DNA of 64,000 bases from Neobacillus ginsengisoli (GCF_030813055.1 NZ_JAUSTW010000003.1:124001-188000), one strand, 5' to 3'. Shown: positions 34,733-44,681, numbered from the stretch's first letter. Numbers and translations: made by a program. The notes: a model not told the origin generated them from the sequence alone.

Positions 34733-35719
34733 GTGCCCAACCGTGTTTATATTAGCTTTTTGCGATTGCCTCTCCCGGTTCGGATTCTAATGTTTGCATT
34801 GCTTGTATTCCTGACCTTCGGAATATCGATACATTTATTGGAGCCGGAAACATTTCCAACTGTTTTCGACGGAATTTGGTGGGCCATTATAACAGCATCA
34901 ACAGTGGGTTACGGAGATTACGTTCCTCATTCAATGTTTGGTAGAATAACTGCCGTCATCCTCATTTTGCTCGGTGTCGGATTCGTTTCAGCTTATTTTG
35001 GTACTTTGGCTGCCGCAGCTGTCACAAAACAAGATGCGTTTTCCGAAGGGAAGATTCCGTTTAAAGGGGAAGGCCATATTATTATTATCGGTTGGAATGA
35101 ACGGTCCCGGGAGTTAATCACCAAGCTGATAAATTCCAGATATCCGCAAATGATCGTATTAATTGACGAAACCCTTGAATCAACCCCCGTCCATTCGAGG
35201 TTTGTCCACTTTATTCAAGGAAAGGCCCATGTAGATGAAACAATTTTAAAAAGTGATATTGAAAGAGCGGAGAAGGTCCTAATTACCGCAGACCGGGGAA
35301 ATGATGAGCTTCAAGCTGATATGAACAGTATTCTTACCTTACTCACCATTAAGGGCTTATGTTCACAAGTTAAATGTATTGTTGAAATTTTAACGGCCGA
35401 ACAAGTGATCAATGCCTTAAGGGCAGGTGCGGATGAAGTCATTCAATCGAATAAATTAACAAGCGTGTTTATGGTAAATAGCCTGCATTCCAATGGTGAT
35501 GGTCTATTATCAGATTTTGTCCATCATCTGCAGGAAAGTAGATTGTCAGCCCGGATAACCCATGAAGATGATATCGGGAAACCCTTTATTGATGTCTGCC
35601 ATCAATTTTTAACAAAAGGTATTTTGTTACTCGGTATTAAAAGAGGGGAAGAAACATTTCTAAACCCTTCCCGCTCTTTTGAAATCGAAAAGGACGATTT
35701 GCTGTTAATTTTCAGATAA
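34733..35719 (+). CDS. yugO: Potassium channel with RCK domain (YugO-like)
   Basis: 328 residues. Two membrane helices flank a pore loop with the K+ selectivity filter TVGYGD (57-62). A cytosolic RCK/TrkA-N Rossmann domain (from about 105; HIIIIGWNERSRELI) and a TrkA-C-like end follow. This is MthK architecture, a homotetrameric ligand-gated K+ channel. In B. subtilis YugO mediates K+ efflux that drives electrical signalling in biofilms. The start is GTG 34733, preceded by AAGGTGAT; an earlier in-frame GTG at 34724 lies in that site. Confidence 0.88.
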   Translation: MPNRVYISFLRLPLPVRILMFALLVFLTFGISIHLLEPETFPTVFDGIWWAIITASTVGYGDYVPHSMFGRITAVILILLGVGFVSAYFGTLAAAAVTKQDAFSEGKIPFKGEGHIIIIGWNERSRELITKLINSRYPQMIVLIDETLESTPVHSRFVHFIQGKAHVDETILKSDIERAEKVLITADRGNDELQADMNSILTLLTIKGLCSQVKCIVEILTAEQVINALRAGADEVIQSNKLTSVFMVNSLHSNGDGLLSDFVHHLQESRLSARITHEDDIGKPFIDVCHQFLTKGILLLGIKRGEETFLNPSRSFEIEKDDLLLIFR

Positions 35720-35721
35720 CC

Positions 35722-36129
35722 TTAATCGGATAAAAGAATGGTTTCCAGTTCTTGCACCAGTGTTTTACCAATGTCAATATAGCGATCCGGAAAGCTTGCA
35801 TCCTTGTCGACAGGTTCCTGGAATTGATTTAGCGTACCGGAAAAGGTGCCGGTACTGCCTTGATCATCAAGCCCGGCCTCATATTTGTGGGACAATAAAA
35901 ACGGCCTTCCTAACTTTACCGTACAAGATCGTGCATCCAGCTGCCCGTCTATCGATGTAAATGGCAATCGTAAGAACTGATACCCTTCTTCATCATTGAT
36001 CTTATAGTCAAATGCTCCGTGATCATAATCCCAGTTTCCGCCAATCGCGTAACCGATTGGCTTTAATTTTTGTTCCAGTTTATACAAATCAAACTGTTTC
36101 CCTTCCACCTTTGATGACAATTCAATCAT
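35722..36129 (-). CDS. yugN: YugN-like family protein
   Basis: A 135-residue soluble protein matching the YugN family: N-terminal IELSSKVEGKQFDLYKLEQKLKP, central GGNWDYDHGAFDYKI. Function unknown. Position between yugO and pgi is as in B. subtilis. AAGGGGG site before the ATG. Confidence 0.8.
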   Translation of the reverse strand: MIELSSKVEGKQFDLYKLEQKLKPIGYAIGGNWDYDHGAFDYKINDEEGYQFLRLPFTSIDGQLDARSCTVKLGRPFLLSHKYEAGLDDQGSTGTFSGTLNQFQEPVDKDASFPDRYIDIGKTLVQELETILLSD

Positions 36130-36201
36130 GGTGAAACCCCCTTTTTAATCATTACCATTTAGTTTCTCCTAACAAAACGGTTTCATTTATAAAAAAATGG
36201 T

Positions 36202-37149
36202 TTAATTCCAAGGAAAGAGAAGTGTCGTTGTTTTTAGTAAGCTACTATTACTAAACTCCCTTGCTTGTAATTCAATTTTATTGCCGTAAATCGTAACAAT
36301 TAATCCTTGTGAATGCAGATAATTCGACTTTTCCGCTTCAAATGTGTAAGCCACTGAACCGGTGTTAACCATGATAATTTCATTCTGAACAATACTTTTT
36401 GGGTGATTAAGAACATAATGAGAATGCCCGCTAAAAAGAATGATTTGTGGATAATGTTTCAAAATACTTAACAGTTTCTGATCCTCTAAACCTGCTCCCC
36501 AATGACTTCCGTAAACCGTATTCCTAATCGGCTGATGCAAAAATACAAATATAGGTTTATTTAATTCTGCCTTTATCGGCAATCTTTGTTGCAACCATTT
36601 ATATTGAGCTTCACTGATAAAAGCAGAATCACCATCATCAGGATTACTCGAAATTTCCATCATGGTTTTCATAGATTTCTCCCCGGCTAAAGAAATGAAG
36701 TGGTAACCATTGATCCACTTATCGTAATAGAGATTGGAAACACCCATTTTACGAAGGAATCTTTGTTTTAACTCCTCATCGGAAACCTTTGAATTAGGAA
36801 ATACAGTATTTTCAAACCACTCGTGATTACCGATAACAAAAAAATCTTGAGCCCTCTTACTTTTGTTTACTTTGAAAATTGCATTAAACAAATCATACTC
36901 TTCTTCTAAGCCATGTTCCGTCATATCACCAACAAAAGCAATAACTTCATAATTTGGAGAAACTGTTTTTAAATCAACCAACGCCCTTTCTAATTTATTG
37001 TTCACACTTTGGTAATTTTTATAATTCACATGGGCATCACTTATAACTACCATCCGAAGTTTCGGCTTAAGGTCAGCAGCCTGTATTGGATCCGCAGTGG
37101 ATATAGATAATAGAAGTAAAATTGTTATACGGACCAGCTTTATTTTCAT
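36202..37149 (-). CDS. Secreted calcineurin-like metallophosphoesterase
   Basis: 315 residues. A signal peptide (basic MKIKLVR, then hydrophobic ITILLLLSISTADPIQAA) is followed by a metallophosphoesterase domain with all motifs: SDAHVNY, VGDMTEHG, IGNHEWF, LHQP and SGHSHYVL. It is predicted to hydrolyse phosphodiester or phosphomonoester bonds outside the membrane. The ATG at 37149 has GAGGT upstream and opens the signal peptide directly. It sits between yugN and pgi, an insertion relative to B. subtilis order. Confidence 0.85.
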   Translation of the reverse strand: MKIKLVRITILLLLSISTADPIQAADLKPKLRMVVISDAHVNYKNYQSVNNKLERALVDLKTVSPNYEVIAFVGDMTEHGLEEEYDLFNAIFKVNKSKRAQDFFVIGNHEWFENTVFPNSKVSDEELKQRFLRKMGVSNLYYDKWINGYHFISLAGEKSMKTMMEISSNPDDGDSAFISEAQYKWLQQRLPIKAELNKPIFVFLHQPIRNTVYGSHWGAGLEDQKLLSILKHYPQIILFSGHSHYVLNHPKSIVQNEIIMVNTGSVAYTFEAEKSNYLHSQGLIVTIYGNKIELQAREFSNSSLLKTTTLLFPWN

Positions 37150-37191
37150 TGGATTTACCTCATTTACTCTTTTTAGAGTAGTATTACCAAT

Positions 37192-37230
37192 CAAAATAAA
37201 AAGAGTACTGACCAAAACATCAGTACTCTT
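37192..37230 (-). terminator. pgi terminator
   Basis: AAGAGTACTGA/TCAGTACTCTT (11 bp) followed on the minus strand by TTTTTATTTT. Confidence 0.9.
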
Positions 37231-37235
37231 GCAAA

Positions 37236-38585
37236 TTATTTTAAACGTTTTTCAAGTTCTGCCTTCTTCTCTTCAAATCCCGGCTTACCCAGTAAAGCAA
37301 ACATATTCACTTTATAAGCTTCTACACCTGGCTGATCAAATGGATTAACCCCAAGTAAGTATCCACTCATCGCACATGCTTTTTCGAAGAAGTAAACAAG
37401 ATAACCAAAAGTATACTCGTCCATCTCAGGGATTGTAACAATTAAGTTTGGCACGCCGCCATCTGTATGGGCAAGCATGGTTCCTTGGAAGGCTTTATTA
37501 TTTACAAAATCCACCGTTTTTCCAGCGAGATAATTTAGACCATCCAGATCATTATCGAAAGCTTCAATTTTTAATTCGTGGCGAGGCTTATCCACCTTTA
37601 TGACCGTTTCAAACAAATCGCGACGTCCTTCTTGAACATATTGTCCAAGCGAATGAAGGTCTGTAGAGAAGTTAGCAGAGGATGGATAAATTCCTTTTTG
37701 GTCTTTGCCTTCACTTTCACCGAATAATTGCTTCCACCATTCTGAAAAATATTGAAGCCCCGGCTCATAATTAATCAGCATTTCAATCGTTTTACCTTTA
37801 TTATATAAAGCATTTCTTACTGCAGCATATTGGTAGGCTGGATTATCTTCAAGTTCGGAATGACTAAAGTCTTCTTGCGCTTTTGCTGCGCCTTCCATCA
37901 TTTTTTCAATGTTTGCACCGCTTGCTGCTATAGGAAGTAAGCCTACTGCCGTTAGCACAGAATAACGGCCGCCAACATCATCAGGAATCACAAAGGTCTC
38001 GTAGCCTTCTTCATTCGATAATGTTTTTAGTGCGCCCCGTGATTTATCAGTAGTCGCATAAATTCTTTTGCGTGCTTCCTGTTGTCCATACTTTTCCTCA
38101 AGAAGTTTACGGAAAATACGGAAGGCGATTGCCGGTTCTGTTGTCGTACCTGATTTGGAAATGACGTTAATAGAAAAGTCTTTTCCTTCAAGAAGGTCCA
38201 TCACGTCCCGCATATAAGAAGAACTGATATTGTTTCCAACAAAAATGATTTGCGGTGTTGTGCGTTTTTCCTTTGGAAGTGCATTGTAAAAGCTGTGGTG
38301 AAGCATTTCAACCGCTGCCCTCGCTCCTAAATAGGAACCGCCAATCCCGATTACAAGTAAAACATCTGAATCGGATTTGATTTTTTCAGCAGATTTTTGA
38401 ATACGGAAAAATTCTTCTTTATCATAGTTGGTTGGTAGTTCAATCCAGCCTAAAAAGTCATTACCCGCTCCTGTTTTTTCGTGCAGGGAATGGTGAGCAA
38501 CTTTCACTGCATCCCGTAAATATGTAAGCTCGTGTTCTCCAAAGAAGGTTAGTGCTTTTGAGTAATCAAAACGAACGTGTGTCAT
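37236..38585 (-). CDS. pgi: Glucose-6-phosphate isomerase
   Basis: 449 residues, typical length for Bacillus PGI. Sugar phosphate motifs [14 protein letters not shown] (near 80) and [14 protein letters not shown] (near 144) are present, as is the C-terminal [11 protein letters not shown]. It interconverts glucose-6-phosphate and fructose-6-phosphate in glycolysis and gluconeogenesis. Single gene with its own terminator; the position next to yugJ/yugK-type dehydrogenase is conserved. Confidence 0.95.
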   Translation of the reverse strand: MTHVRFDYSKALTFFGEHELTYLRDAVKVAHHSLHEKTGAGNDFLGWIELPTNYDKEEFFRIQKSAEKIKSDSDVLLVIGIGGSYLGARAAVEMLHHSFYNALPKEKRTTPQIIFVGNNISSSYMRDVMDLLEGKDFSINVISKSGTTTEPAIAFRIFRKLLEEKYGQQEARKRIYATTDKSRGALKTLSNEEGYETFVIPDDVGGRYSVLTAVGLLPIAASGANIEKMMEGAAKAQEDFSHSELEDNPAYQYAAVRNALYNKGKTIEMLINYEPGLQYFSEWWKQLFGESEGKDQKGIYPSSANFSTDLHSLGQYVQEGRRDLFETVIKVDKPRHELKIEAFDNDLDGLNYLAGKTVDFVNNKAFQGTMLAHTDGGVPNLIVTIPEMDEYTFGYLVYFFEKACAMSGYLLGVNPFDQPGVEAYKVNMFALLGKPGFEEKKAELEKRLK

Positions 38586-38711
38586 GCCTGATCCTCCATA
38601 AATTTATTTTCAATAACCACTTTAACGAATGCTGGACTGTTTTTCAAGGAAGGTATCCGATTGTAAGCGTATGCATTTTCGATAAATTTTTTACTTTTTT
38701 GTCGAATTGTT

Positions 38712-38731
38712 TAGAAAAGCGGAAGTCGCCC
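38712..38731 (+). repeat. Fragment of dispersed repeat (left end)
   Basis: TAGAAAAGCGGAAGtCGCCC matches the left end of the repeats at 29402, 34524 and 52362, but the sequence diverges after this. Truncated or decayed copy. Confidence 0.4.
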
Positions 38732-38800
38732 TTGTTCATGTCAAGTTCGGTCGCTTATGAGCTTCATAAGAGACCGTTTTCTATTATACTTACCGTGGAT

Positions 38801-38828
38801 AAAAAAACTCGGACATACTGCCCGAGCT
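38801..38828 (-). terminator. Terminator of yugJ-like gene
   Basis: On the minus strand AGCTCGGGCA-gt-TGTCCGAGT followed by TTTTTT. Confidence 0.85.
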
Positions 38829-38834
38829 CACTAT

Positions 38835-39998
38835 TTATAATGACGCACGATAAATTTCTAAAACATCTTCCCGATTCAGCTTTGCAAAATTACCAAACTC
38901 ACCATTTGCCATCGCTCTATCAGCCATTAAGTCAACTTTGCTATCATCAATATCATAATCTGCTAAACGAGAAGGTGCACCTATGCTATTCCAGAATTCA
39001 CGTAATTTTTGTATTCCTTCAAGACCTGCTTCTACAGCAGTTTTTCCTTCAGGGTCAACCCCGAACACTCTTATAGCCAGCTGCTGAAAGCGTTCCGGTT
39101 TTACATTTAGGTTATGCTTCATCCAATTTGGGAATAAAATGGCAAGGCCGCCGCCGTGCGGGATATCATAGACTGCTGAAACAGCATGTTCCAGATTATG
39201 AGTAGCCCAATCACCTTGATAGCCCATATTTAAGGTCCCATTTAATGCCATCGTTCCGCCATATAAAATGGTTGAACGGTGTTCATAGTTTTCAAGGTTC
39301 GCTAACAACTTTGGTGCTGTTTCCATCACCGTAAGCAGCAATGATTCACACATGCGGTCCTGGTACTGAGTATTTTCTTCTAAATGAAAATAATGCTCGA
39401 GTACATGCGTCATCATATCGACCATTCCATAAATCGTTTGATCCTTCGGTACGGTAAACGTGTTAACCGGATCTAAAATAGAGAATTTCGGATAGGTAAC
39501 AGGACTTCCCCAGCCATATTTTTCATTTGTTTCCCAATTGGTAATAACAGATCCGGCGTTCATTTCCGAACCGGTTGCCGCAAGTGTTAAAACAGTCCCA
39601 AATGGAAGAGCTTCAGTTGCAATAGCTTTCTTAACCACAAAATCCCATGCATCACCATCATATTTTGCACCGGCTGCAATAAGTTTTGTACAATCGATAA
39701 CACTGCCGCCGCCAACTGCCAGCAGGAAGTCAATGCCTTCTTTTTTACATATCTCAATGCCTTTTCGGGCTGTTGTAATTCTTGGATTTGGCTCCACGCC
39801 TGAAAGTTCAAGAACTTCAGCACCTATTTCAGCTAATAATGACGTTACTTTTTCATAGAGACCGCTTCGTTTAATGCTTCCTCCGCCATAAACGAGTAAA
39901 ACTTTTTTTCCATAGTTAGGAACTTCAGTCTTTAATTGCTCGAGCTGGCCTTTTCCAAAAATTAATTTTACAGGATTCCAGAAAGTAAAATTTTGCAT
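38835..39998 (-). CDS. yugJ: Iron-containing alcohol dehydrogenase (butanol dehydrogenase-like)
   Basis: 387 residues, group III ADH. The NAD(P) GGGS motif [14 protein letters not shown] is near 41-54, [10 protein letters not shown] near 96-105, and the iron ligands are the Asp and His residues around [13 protein letters not shown] and the [22 protein letters not shown] signature. It reduces aldehydes to alcohols with NADPH/NADH. ATG 39998 gives the normal family N-terminus [11 protein letters not shown]. Confidence 0.88.
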   Translation of the reverse strand: MQNFTFWNPVKLIFGKGQLEQLKTEVPNYGKKVLLVYGGGSIKRSGLYEKVTSLLAEIGAEVLELSGVEPNPRITTARKGIEICKKEGIDFLLAVGGGSVIDCTKLIAAGAKYDGDAWDFVVKKAIATEALPFGTVLTLAATGSEMNAGSVITNWETNEKYGWGSPVTYPKFSILDPVNTFTVPKDQTIYGMVDMMTHVLEHYFHLEENTQYQDRMCESLLLTVMETAPKLLANLENYEHRSTILYGGTMALNGTLNMGYQGDWATHNLEHAVSAVYDIPHGGGLAILFPNWMKHNLNVKPERFQQLAIRVFGVDPEGKTAVEAGLEGIQKLREFWNSIGAPSRLADYDIDDSKVDLMADRAMANGEFGNFAKLNREDVLEIYRASL

Positions 39999-40162
39999 AG
40001 CAAACACCATCCTTTTCAACTTACATTATTATTTAAAATCAGTTAATTTGCAAAAAACTAGCTTTATATTTCCCTCTAAAAAAGCAAATTACACTGATGA
40101 ATATTTAGCAGGCAGATGACTCAACCTATTAAATAATTCACTTAATCTAAGGAGGAAATCAT

Positions 40163-40396
40163 TTGAGTACTATTCAACGGATTGCTTTAGTACTTACCAT
40201 CATTGGCGCTATTAACTGGGGATTAATCGGTTTTTTTCAATTTGATCTTGTTGCTGCGATTTTTGGCGGTCAAAATGCTGCACTCGCAAGAATTATCTAC
40301 GGTTTAGTTGGAATTGCAGGCCTTCTTAATCTTGGGCTTCTGTTTAAGGCAAATGAGTCATTTGTAAAAGAGCCGGAAACTGATCGAGTAAGGTAG
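40163..40396 (+). CDS. yuzA: DUF378 membrane protein (YuzA)
   Basis: 77 residues, two membrane helices; the DUF378 pattern TIIGAINWGLIGFFQFDLVA then IIYGLVGIAGLLNLGLLF is clear. Function unknown. TTG start with AAGGAGG upstream. Confidence 0.85.
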   Translation: MSTIQRIALVLTIIGAINWGLIGFFQFDLVAAIFGGQNAALARIIYGLVGIAGLLNLGLLFKANESFVKEPETDRVR

Positions 40397-40401
40397 ACGT
40401 T

Positions 40402-40438
40402 AAAAAAATCCTTGCATAACGTGCAAGGATTTTTTTTA
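40402..40438. terminator. Bidirectional terminator yuzA / glutamate dehydrogenase
   Basis: AAAATCCTTGCA/TGCAAGGATTTT with T runs on both strands. Confidence 0.9.
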
Positions 40439-40439
40439 G

Positions 40440-41723
40440 TCAGACCCAGCCTCTCAATTGGGCTGCCTCTGCCATTTTTCTTACGCCAACCATATAGGCG
40501 GCTAAGCGCATATCTACATTACCTTTTTGTGCCGTCTCGTAAATATGATTGAAAGTTCTTACAAGCTTTTCCCGCAATTTTTGTGTGATTTCCGCTTCGC
40601 TCCAATAATACCCCCGGTTATTTTGAACCCATTCAAAATAGGAAACCGTTACTCGTCCTAAGCCAGCTAATACATCGGGTACCAGCAAAATGCCCCGTTC
40701 AGAGAGAATTCTCGTTGCTTCCAGTGTTGTAGGACCACTGGCTGCTTCTACCACAATCTTCGCTTTTATGTTGTGTGCATTTTCAGCTGTGATTTGGTTA
40801 GAGATTGCTGCAGGCACTAAAATATCACAGTCCTGCTCAAGTAATTCTTCATTCGATATCGTGCCGTCGAATAACGTGGTAACTGTTCCGAAGCTATCAC
40901 GACGACTCAGTAAATACTCGATATTTAGCCCATCAGGGTCATAAAGGGCGCCATAAACATCAGAAATACCTATGATTATGGCTCCCGCATCATGCATAAA
41001 CTTAGCCAGATAGCTGCCTGCATTGCCAAAGCCCTGTACAATCACCCGGGCGTCCTTTATCGAAATTCTGCATTTCCTTGCCGCTTCTTCAATACAGATC
41101 GTGACACCCAATGCCCCTGCCTTTTGCCACCCCTCAGAACCTCCAAGCACGAGCGGTTTCCCGGTAATAAAGCCGGGGGAGCCGTGCTTCCGAAGCCGGC
41201 TATATTCATCCAGCATCCAAGCCATAATTTGCGAATTGGTATAAATATCTGGTGCGGGTATATCTTTTGTTGGGCCGACAATTTGACTAATTGCCCGGAC
41301 GTATCCACGGCTTAAACGTTCCAGTTCCCCCGATGACATGGTTCGTGGATTACAGACAACACCGCCTTTTCCTCCGCCAAAAGGTAAATCAGCAATCCCG
41401 CATTTCAAGCTCATCCACATTGATAATGCCTTTACTTCATCCTCATTCACGTTAGGATGGAAACGGACGCCGCCCTTTGTCGGTCCAACTGCATCATTAT
41501 GCTGGGCCCTAAATCCGCTGAAAATTTTCGTAGAACCGTCATCCATGCGGACGGGAATCCTGACAGCAAGCATTCTGGCTGGTTCTGACAATAAGCTGTA
41601 CATTTCTTCGTTGTGCCCAAGTTTTTTTAATGCATCTTTGATAACGATCTGTGTTGAAGTAAGGAGATTTAAGTTCTCTTTTTCCAGCCCTTCCTCTCCA
41701 CCGTTGATTAGCTTTTTCCCCAT
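40440..41723 (-). CDS. Glutamate dehydrogenase (GudB/RocG-like) with altered cofactor-site residues
   Basis: 427 residues, GudB/RocG family. Retained are PTKGGVRF, the catalytic lysine regions MSLKCGI (K107) and PFGGGKGG (K119), and APD (D159). In the nicotinamide-binding segment the family GGSxGRxxATAxG reads GGSEGWQKAGALG, so the conserved Arg and Thr are W199 and G203; AxAGGVTVSY reads AGLGRVTVSY. The position after rocD with a 24-nt gap points to ornithine/proline-to-glutamate-to-oxoglutarate catabolism. Start MGKKL has GAGGTG upstream. The enzyme may be altered in cofactor use, weakened or regulatory. Confidence 0.85.
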   Translation of the reverse strand: MGKKLINGGEEGLEKENLNLLTSTQIVIKDALKKLGHNEEMYSLLSEPARMLAVRIPVRMDDGSTKIFSGFRAQHNDAVGPTKGGVRFHPNVNEDEVKALSMWMSLKCGIADLPFGGGKGGVVCNPRTMSSGELERLSRGYVRAISQIVGPTKDIPAPDIYTNSQIMAWMLDEYSRLRKHGSPGFITGKPLVLGGSEGWQKAGALGVTICIEEAARKCRISIKDARVIVQGFGNAGSYLAKFMHDAGAIIIGISDVYGALYDPDGLNIEYLLSRRDSFGTVTTLFDGTISNEELLEQDCDILVPAAISNQITAENAHNIKAKIVVEAASGPTTLEATRILSERGILLVPDVLAGLGRVTVSYFEWVQNNRGYYWSEAEITQKLREKLVRTFNHIYETAQKGNVDMRLAAYMVGVRKMAEAAQLRGWV

Positions 41724-41747
41724 TTCGGCACCTCTAATTTTCACAAA

Positions 41748-42947
41748 TTATCCTAATACTTTATGAATTCGTTCAATCGCCCAATCTAATTCTTCTTTCG
41801 TAATGACGAGTGGCGGAGCAAAGCGGATCACGGTGTCATGTGTTTCTTTACATAATAGCCCATGTCCTTTTAATTCCTCACAATATTTCCGAGCAGGTTG
41901 ATCCAGCTCGACACCGATAAATAATCCACGGCCACGGACATCCTTAATCATCGGGTTTTTTATATCCTTTAATTTGCTAATAAAATATTCCCCAAGCTCC
42001 TGAGATTTTTCCGCTAATTTCTCATCAATTAAAACATCAAGGGCGGCAATCGATACTGCACAAGCCATGGGATTTCCGCCAAAGGTTGAGCCATGGGAAC
42101 CCGGGTTAAAGACGCCTAAAATATCCTTATTCGCTACGACGCAGGAAATTGGAAATACGCCGCCCCCAAGTGCTTTACCGAGAATATACATATCAGGCTC
42201 AATTTCTTCCCATTCACTGGCAAACATTTTACCCGTACGTGCTAAGCCTGCTTGGATTTCATCGGCAATAAATAAAACATTATTATCTTTACAAAGCTGA
42301 TATGCGGCTTTCATAAACCCTTCTGGAGGAATCACGATTCCCGCTTCTCCTTGAATTGGTTCAATTAAAAACGCAGCCGTGTTTGGAGTAATCGCAGCCT
42401 TTAATGCCTCTAAATCACCATACGGGATAAGCTTAATTCCCGGAAGCATCGGCCCAAAGCCCCGCTTGTATTCCGGATCAGATGACAATGAAACAGCCGT
42501 CATAGTCCGACCATGGAAATTTCCATTACACGCGATAATTTCGGCTTGATCATCGGAAATCCCCTTAACATCGTAGCCCCAACGGCGTGCTGCTTTAAAA
42601 GCAGTTTCCACTGCTTCAGCACCCGTGTTCATCGGAAGGACCATTTCTTTGTTTGCTAACGTACTAACTTTTTCATACCATGGCCCGAGCTTGTCATTAT
42701 GAAAAGCTCTTGATGTTAACGTCACCCTGTCAGCCTGGTCCTTCAGTGCCTGAATAATTTTTGGGTGGCGATGGCCTTGGTTAACTGCTGAATAAGCACT
42801 TAACATATCCATATATTTATTGCCCTCAGGGTCTTCCACCCACACACCCTCAGCACTTGAAATTACGATTGGAAGCGGGTGATAATTACGGGCCCCGTAT
42901 TTTTCTGTCTGCTCAATCAACTTGTTTGTATTTCCTGCTGCCGCCAT
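41748..42947 (-). CDS. rocD: Ornithine aminotransferase
   Basis: 399 residues, class III PLP aminotransferase. The PLP lysine is in [12 protein letters not shown] (near 255), with [14 protein letters not shown] and [19 protein letters not shown]. It converts ornithine and 2-oxoglutarate to glutamate-5-semialdehyde and glutamate. GGAGG precedes the ATG. It is the first gene of an apparent two-gene operon with glutamate dehydrogenase, matching the rocD-rocG pathway logic. Confidence 0.92.
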   Translation of the reverse strand: MAAAGNTNKLIEQTEKYGARNYHPLPIVISSAEGVWVEDPEGNKYMDMLSAYSAVNQGHRHPKIIQALKDQADRVTLTSRAFHNDKLGPWYEKVSTLANKEMVLPMNTGAEAVETAFKAARRWGYDVKGISDDQAEIIACNGNFHGRTMTAVSLSSDPEYKRGFGPMLPGIKLIPYGDLEALKAAITPNTAAFLIEPIQGEAGIVIPPEGFMKAAYQLCKDNNVLFIADEIQAGLARTGKMFASEWEEIEPDMYILGKALGGGVFPISCVVANKDILGVFNPGSHGSTFGGNPMACAVSIAALDVLIDEKLAEKSQELGEYFISKLKDIKNPMIKDVRGRGLFIGVELDQPARKYCEELKGHGLLCKETHDTVIRFAPPLVITKEELDWAIERIHKVLG

Positions 42948-43049
42948 TCCTTTTCCTCCAATTCAAAAGATAAGATATTTACACATAATTCTATTGTAGC
43001 CGAGCAATCAAAAACAATGAATCATTCAACAAATCTTTTTTGAAAAAAA

Positions 43050-43200
43050 GAAAAGCGGAAGCGCCCGTTTAGCAAAGTACACTAGTCGCTGGGCGCTCCT
43101 CGGAAAAGCTAACGCTTTTCCTTCGTGCGAGGTATCGCTTCCGAAGCTTACTCTTGTGAAGTGGACAATTCTCAAAGTCAAAATTTATGCGTTCTTATCC
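43050..43200 (+). repeat. Dispersed repeat, rearranged copy
   Basis: The left end GAAAAGCGGAAGCGCCCGTTTAG joins directly to the right-hand block CAAAGTACACTAGTCGCTGGGCGCT, skipping the middle ~85 bp of the full copies. A GGAAAAGC-taac-GCTTTTCC hairpin segment is inserted before the shared end CTCAAAGTCAAAATTTATG. It fills the gap between rocD and yugI. Confidence 0.8.
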
Positions 43201-43203
43201 TAT

Positions 43204-43240
43204 AAAAAAAGGCCTGGGTCCATTGCAGGTTCCAGGCCTT
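43204..43240 (-). terminator. yugI terminator
   Basis: AAAGGCCTGG...CCCAGGCC followed by TTTTTTT on the minus strand. Confidence 0.88.
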
Positions 43241-43248
43241 TACTCGTT

Positions 43249-43653
43249 TTACTTTTTAATTAAATCTTCACGCTGTGATTGGTCAATCCATTCTTGAAGC
43301 TTATCTTTTAATGTGTTAAAACCTTGCTGTCCTTCAACCTCAGGGATAATCGCAGCAGCTTGGCGTTTACGCGGCTGTTTTTTTGGCTTAGCAGCCTGTT
43401 GAACAGGTGCTTCTTCAGTAGCACGAATCGATAAGCCGATTTTTCCTGCCCCTTCGTCTATGGATAAAACTTTAACCTGAACTTCGTCGCCCACTTTCAA
43501 ATGATCATTAATATCTTTTACATAACCGTGCGTGATTTCAGAAATATGCACAAGACCTTGTGTATTTTCGTCTAATGCTACGAATGCACCATAGGGTTGA
43601 ATACCTGTTACCTTACCTGTTAAAATACTACCGGTTGTAATTTTTTCCGACAT
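43249..43653 (-). CDS. yugI: S1 RNA-binding domain protein (general stress protein 13)
   Basis: 134 residues. A single S1 domain (about 7-75: GSILTGKVTGIQPYGAFVAL, GLVHISEI, KVLSID) is followed by a basic linker KPKKQPRKRQ and an acidic helical end. It binds RNA or ribosomes; the B. subtilis orthologue is known as general stress protein 13. AGGAGTG site before the ATG. Confidence 0.87.
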   Translation of the reverse strand: MSEKITTGSILTGKVTGIQPYGAFVALDENTQGLVHISEITHGYVKDINDHLKVGDEVQVKVLSIDEGAGKIGLSIRATEEAPVQQAAKPKKQPRKRQAAAIIPEVEGQQGFNTLKDKLQEWIDQSQREDLIKK

Positions 43654-43859
43654 GAAAACACTCCTAAAAAAATTTTATTTTATCTCTTATATACGCATTA
43701 TAATATTATATCACACTATAATGGTTTAATCAAAAAAGCCGGCTTTACTGTGCGGTTTTTGAAAAACTTAACATAAAGTTTAAAATGATTTTCGAAAAAA
43801 TAGGAATACTATGTTAAAATAAATAATGAGTAAATTTTTAACTAGGAGAGGTGAACAGT

Positions 43860-44078
43860 ATGAATTCAATTGGCCAAAGAATTAGAACCTGTCGTGAAAT
43901 GCTTAAAATGACACAAGAAGAACTGGCACAAAAAATTAGAGTTGGAGCAAACACCATTGAAAAATACGAAAATGGGGAACAAATTCCAAGTACTCAGACA
44001 ATTTTAAAGTTGTCTACTGTTCTTGATATCCCTGCTTCTGAGTTATTAGGACAAGAATATACCGAAACTCCACAGTAA
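43860..44078 (+). CDS. Small XRE-family HTH regulator
   Basis: 72 residues, essentially one Cro/cI HTH domain: IGQRIRTCREMLKMTQEELAQKI, then VGANTIEKYENGEQIPS as recognition helix and wing. The N-terminal IGQRI is shared with SinR, but the SinI/SinR oligomerisation tail is missing, so it is not SinR itself. AGGAGAGG lies about 9 nt before ATG 43860. Its target is unknown; monocistronic with terminator. Confidence 0.8.
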   Translation: MNSIGQRIRTCREMLKMTQEELAQKIRVGANTIEKYENGEQIPSTQTILKLSTVLDIPASELLGQEYTETPQ

Positions 44079-44121
44079 TAAGTTGAGAGTTTAGAAAATT
44101 TTTAAGAATCGTTATTTTTCT

Positions 44122-44150
44122 AAAAGCGGTTAGCTTTACCGCTTTTTTAT
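44122..44150 (+). terminator. Terminator of XRE gene
   Basis: AAAAGCGGT-tagcttt-ACCGCTTTT followed by a T tract. Confidence 0.88.
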
Positions 44151-44225
44151 TTTTTTTAGTATAAAAAAAGGAAAACTGTCAAACCTTATTCCATAAGGCT
44201 TTCTAGTATTCCCCCCTTTTTTGAA

Positions 44226-44260
44226 GTGGACAACCCTTGTTGGTTTGTCCGCTTTTTTTG
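44226..44260 (+). terminator. Second hairpin with T tract
   Basis: GTGGACAAC...GTTTGTCCGC then TTTTTTT. It backs up the previous terminator or ends a short transcript from 44150-44230. Confidence 0.6.
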
Positions 44261-44270
44261 TTTAATTTCC

Positions 44271-44534
44271 CTATAAGGAACATGTACCGCTATCCTTAAT
44301 CAGTAAAAGTTTCCTGGAAATTTCCAAGCAGCTTTCCATTGGAATTATTTTTTCGAATGAAAACTCATAAATCTCTTGAATTCTTTTCGCTAACAGGAAA
44401 GAATCATTTAGCACATGTACAGCTTGAATGGTATCGGCAATTTCTGTGTCGTAGCCGCCGGTTTCTAAATGAAACGGATCCCATTCATTTAATAAATCAA
44501 CAAATTGCAGATTAGTTTGAAGCTGACTGTTCAT
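44271..44534 (-). CDS. yugE: DUF1871 family protein (YugE)
   Basis: An 87-residue helical protein with the DUF1871 pattern: LLNEWDPFHLETGGYDTEIADTIQAV and KRIQEIYEFSFEKIIPMESCLEISRKLL. Function unknown. AGGAG before the ATG. Its position in the yug block is conserved. Confidence 0.75.
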   Translation of the reverse strand: MNSQLQTNLQFVDLLNEWDPFHLETGGYDTEIADTIQAVHVLNDSFLLAKRIQEIYEFSFEKIIPMESCLEISRKLLLIKDSGTCSL

Positions 44535-44653
44535 TATTATATTCTCCTAGTATTTTTACATTTGTTAAATGTATTCTATCATATGAATATTGCCTGCTCA
44601 AAAGATGAACTTACCCGCGGGGCTTTAGCGGTTAAAAATCACTCACAAATATA

Positions 44654-44681
44654 CAAAAAAGCTAGGCGGAAACACCTAGCT
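44654..44681 (-). terminator. gnd terminator
   Basis: AGCTAGG-tgtttccg-CCTAGCT followed by TTTTTTG on the minus strand. Confidence 0.88.

Noticed and set aside
38552..39076. 174-codon plus-strand ORF opposite pgi/yugJ
   Set aside because: It is antisense to two well-supported genes, lacks a ribosome site and has no family features.
41338..41766. 142-codon ORF antisense to glutamate dehydrogenase
   Set aside because: Antisense shadow with no start signals.
43860..44078. XRE protein as the SinR that would bind the operators
   Set aside because: It shares IGQRI with SinR but has no multimerisation domain and only 72 residues; too weak to equate.
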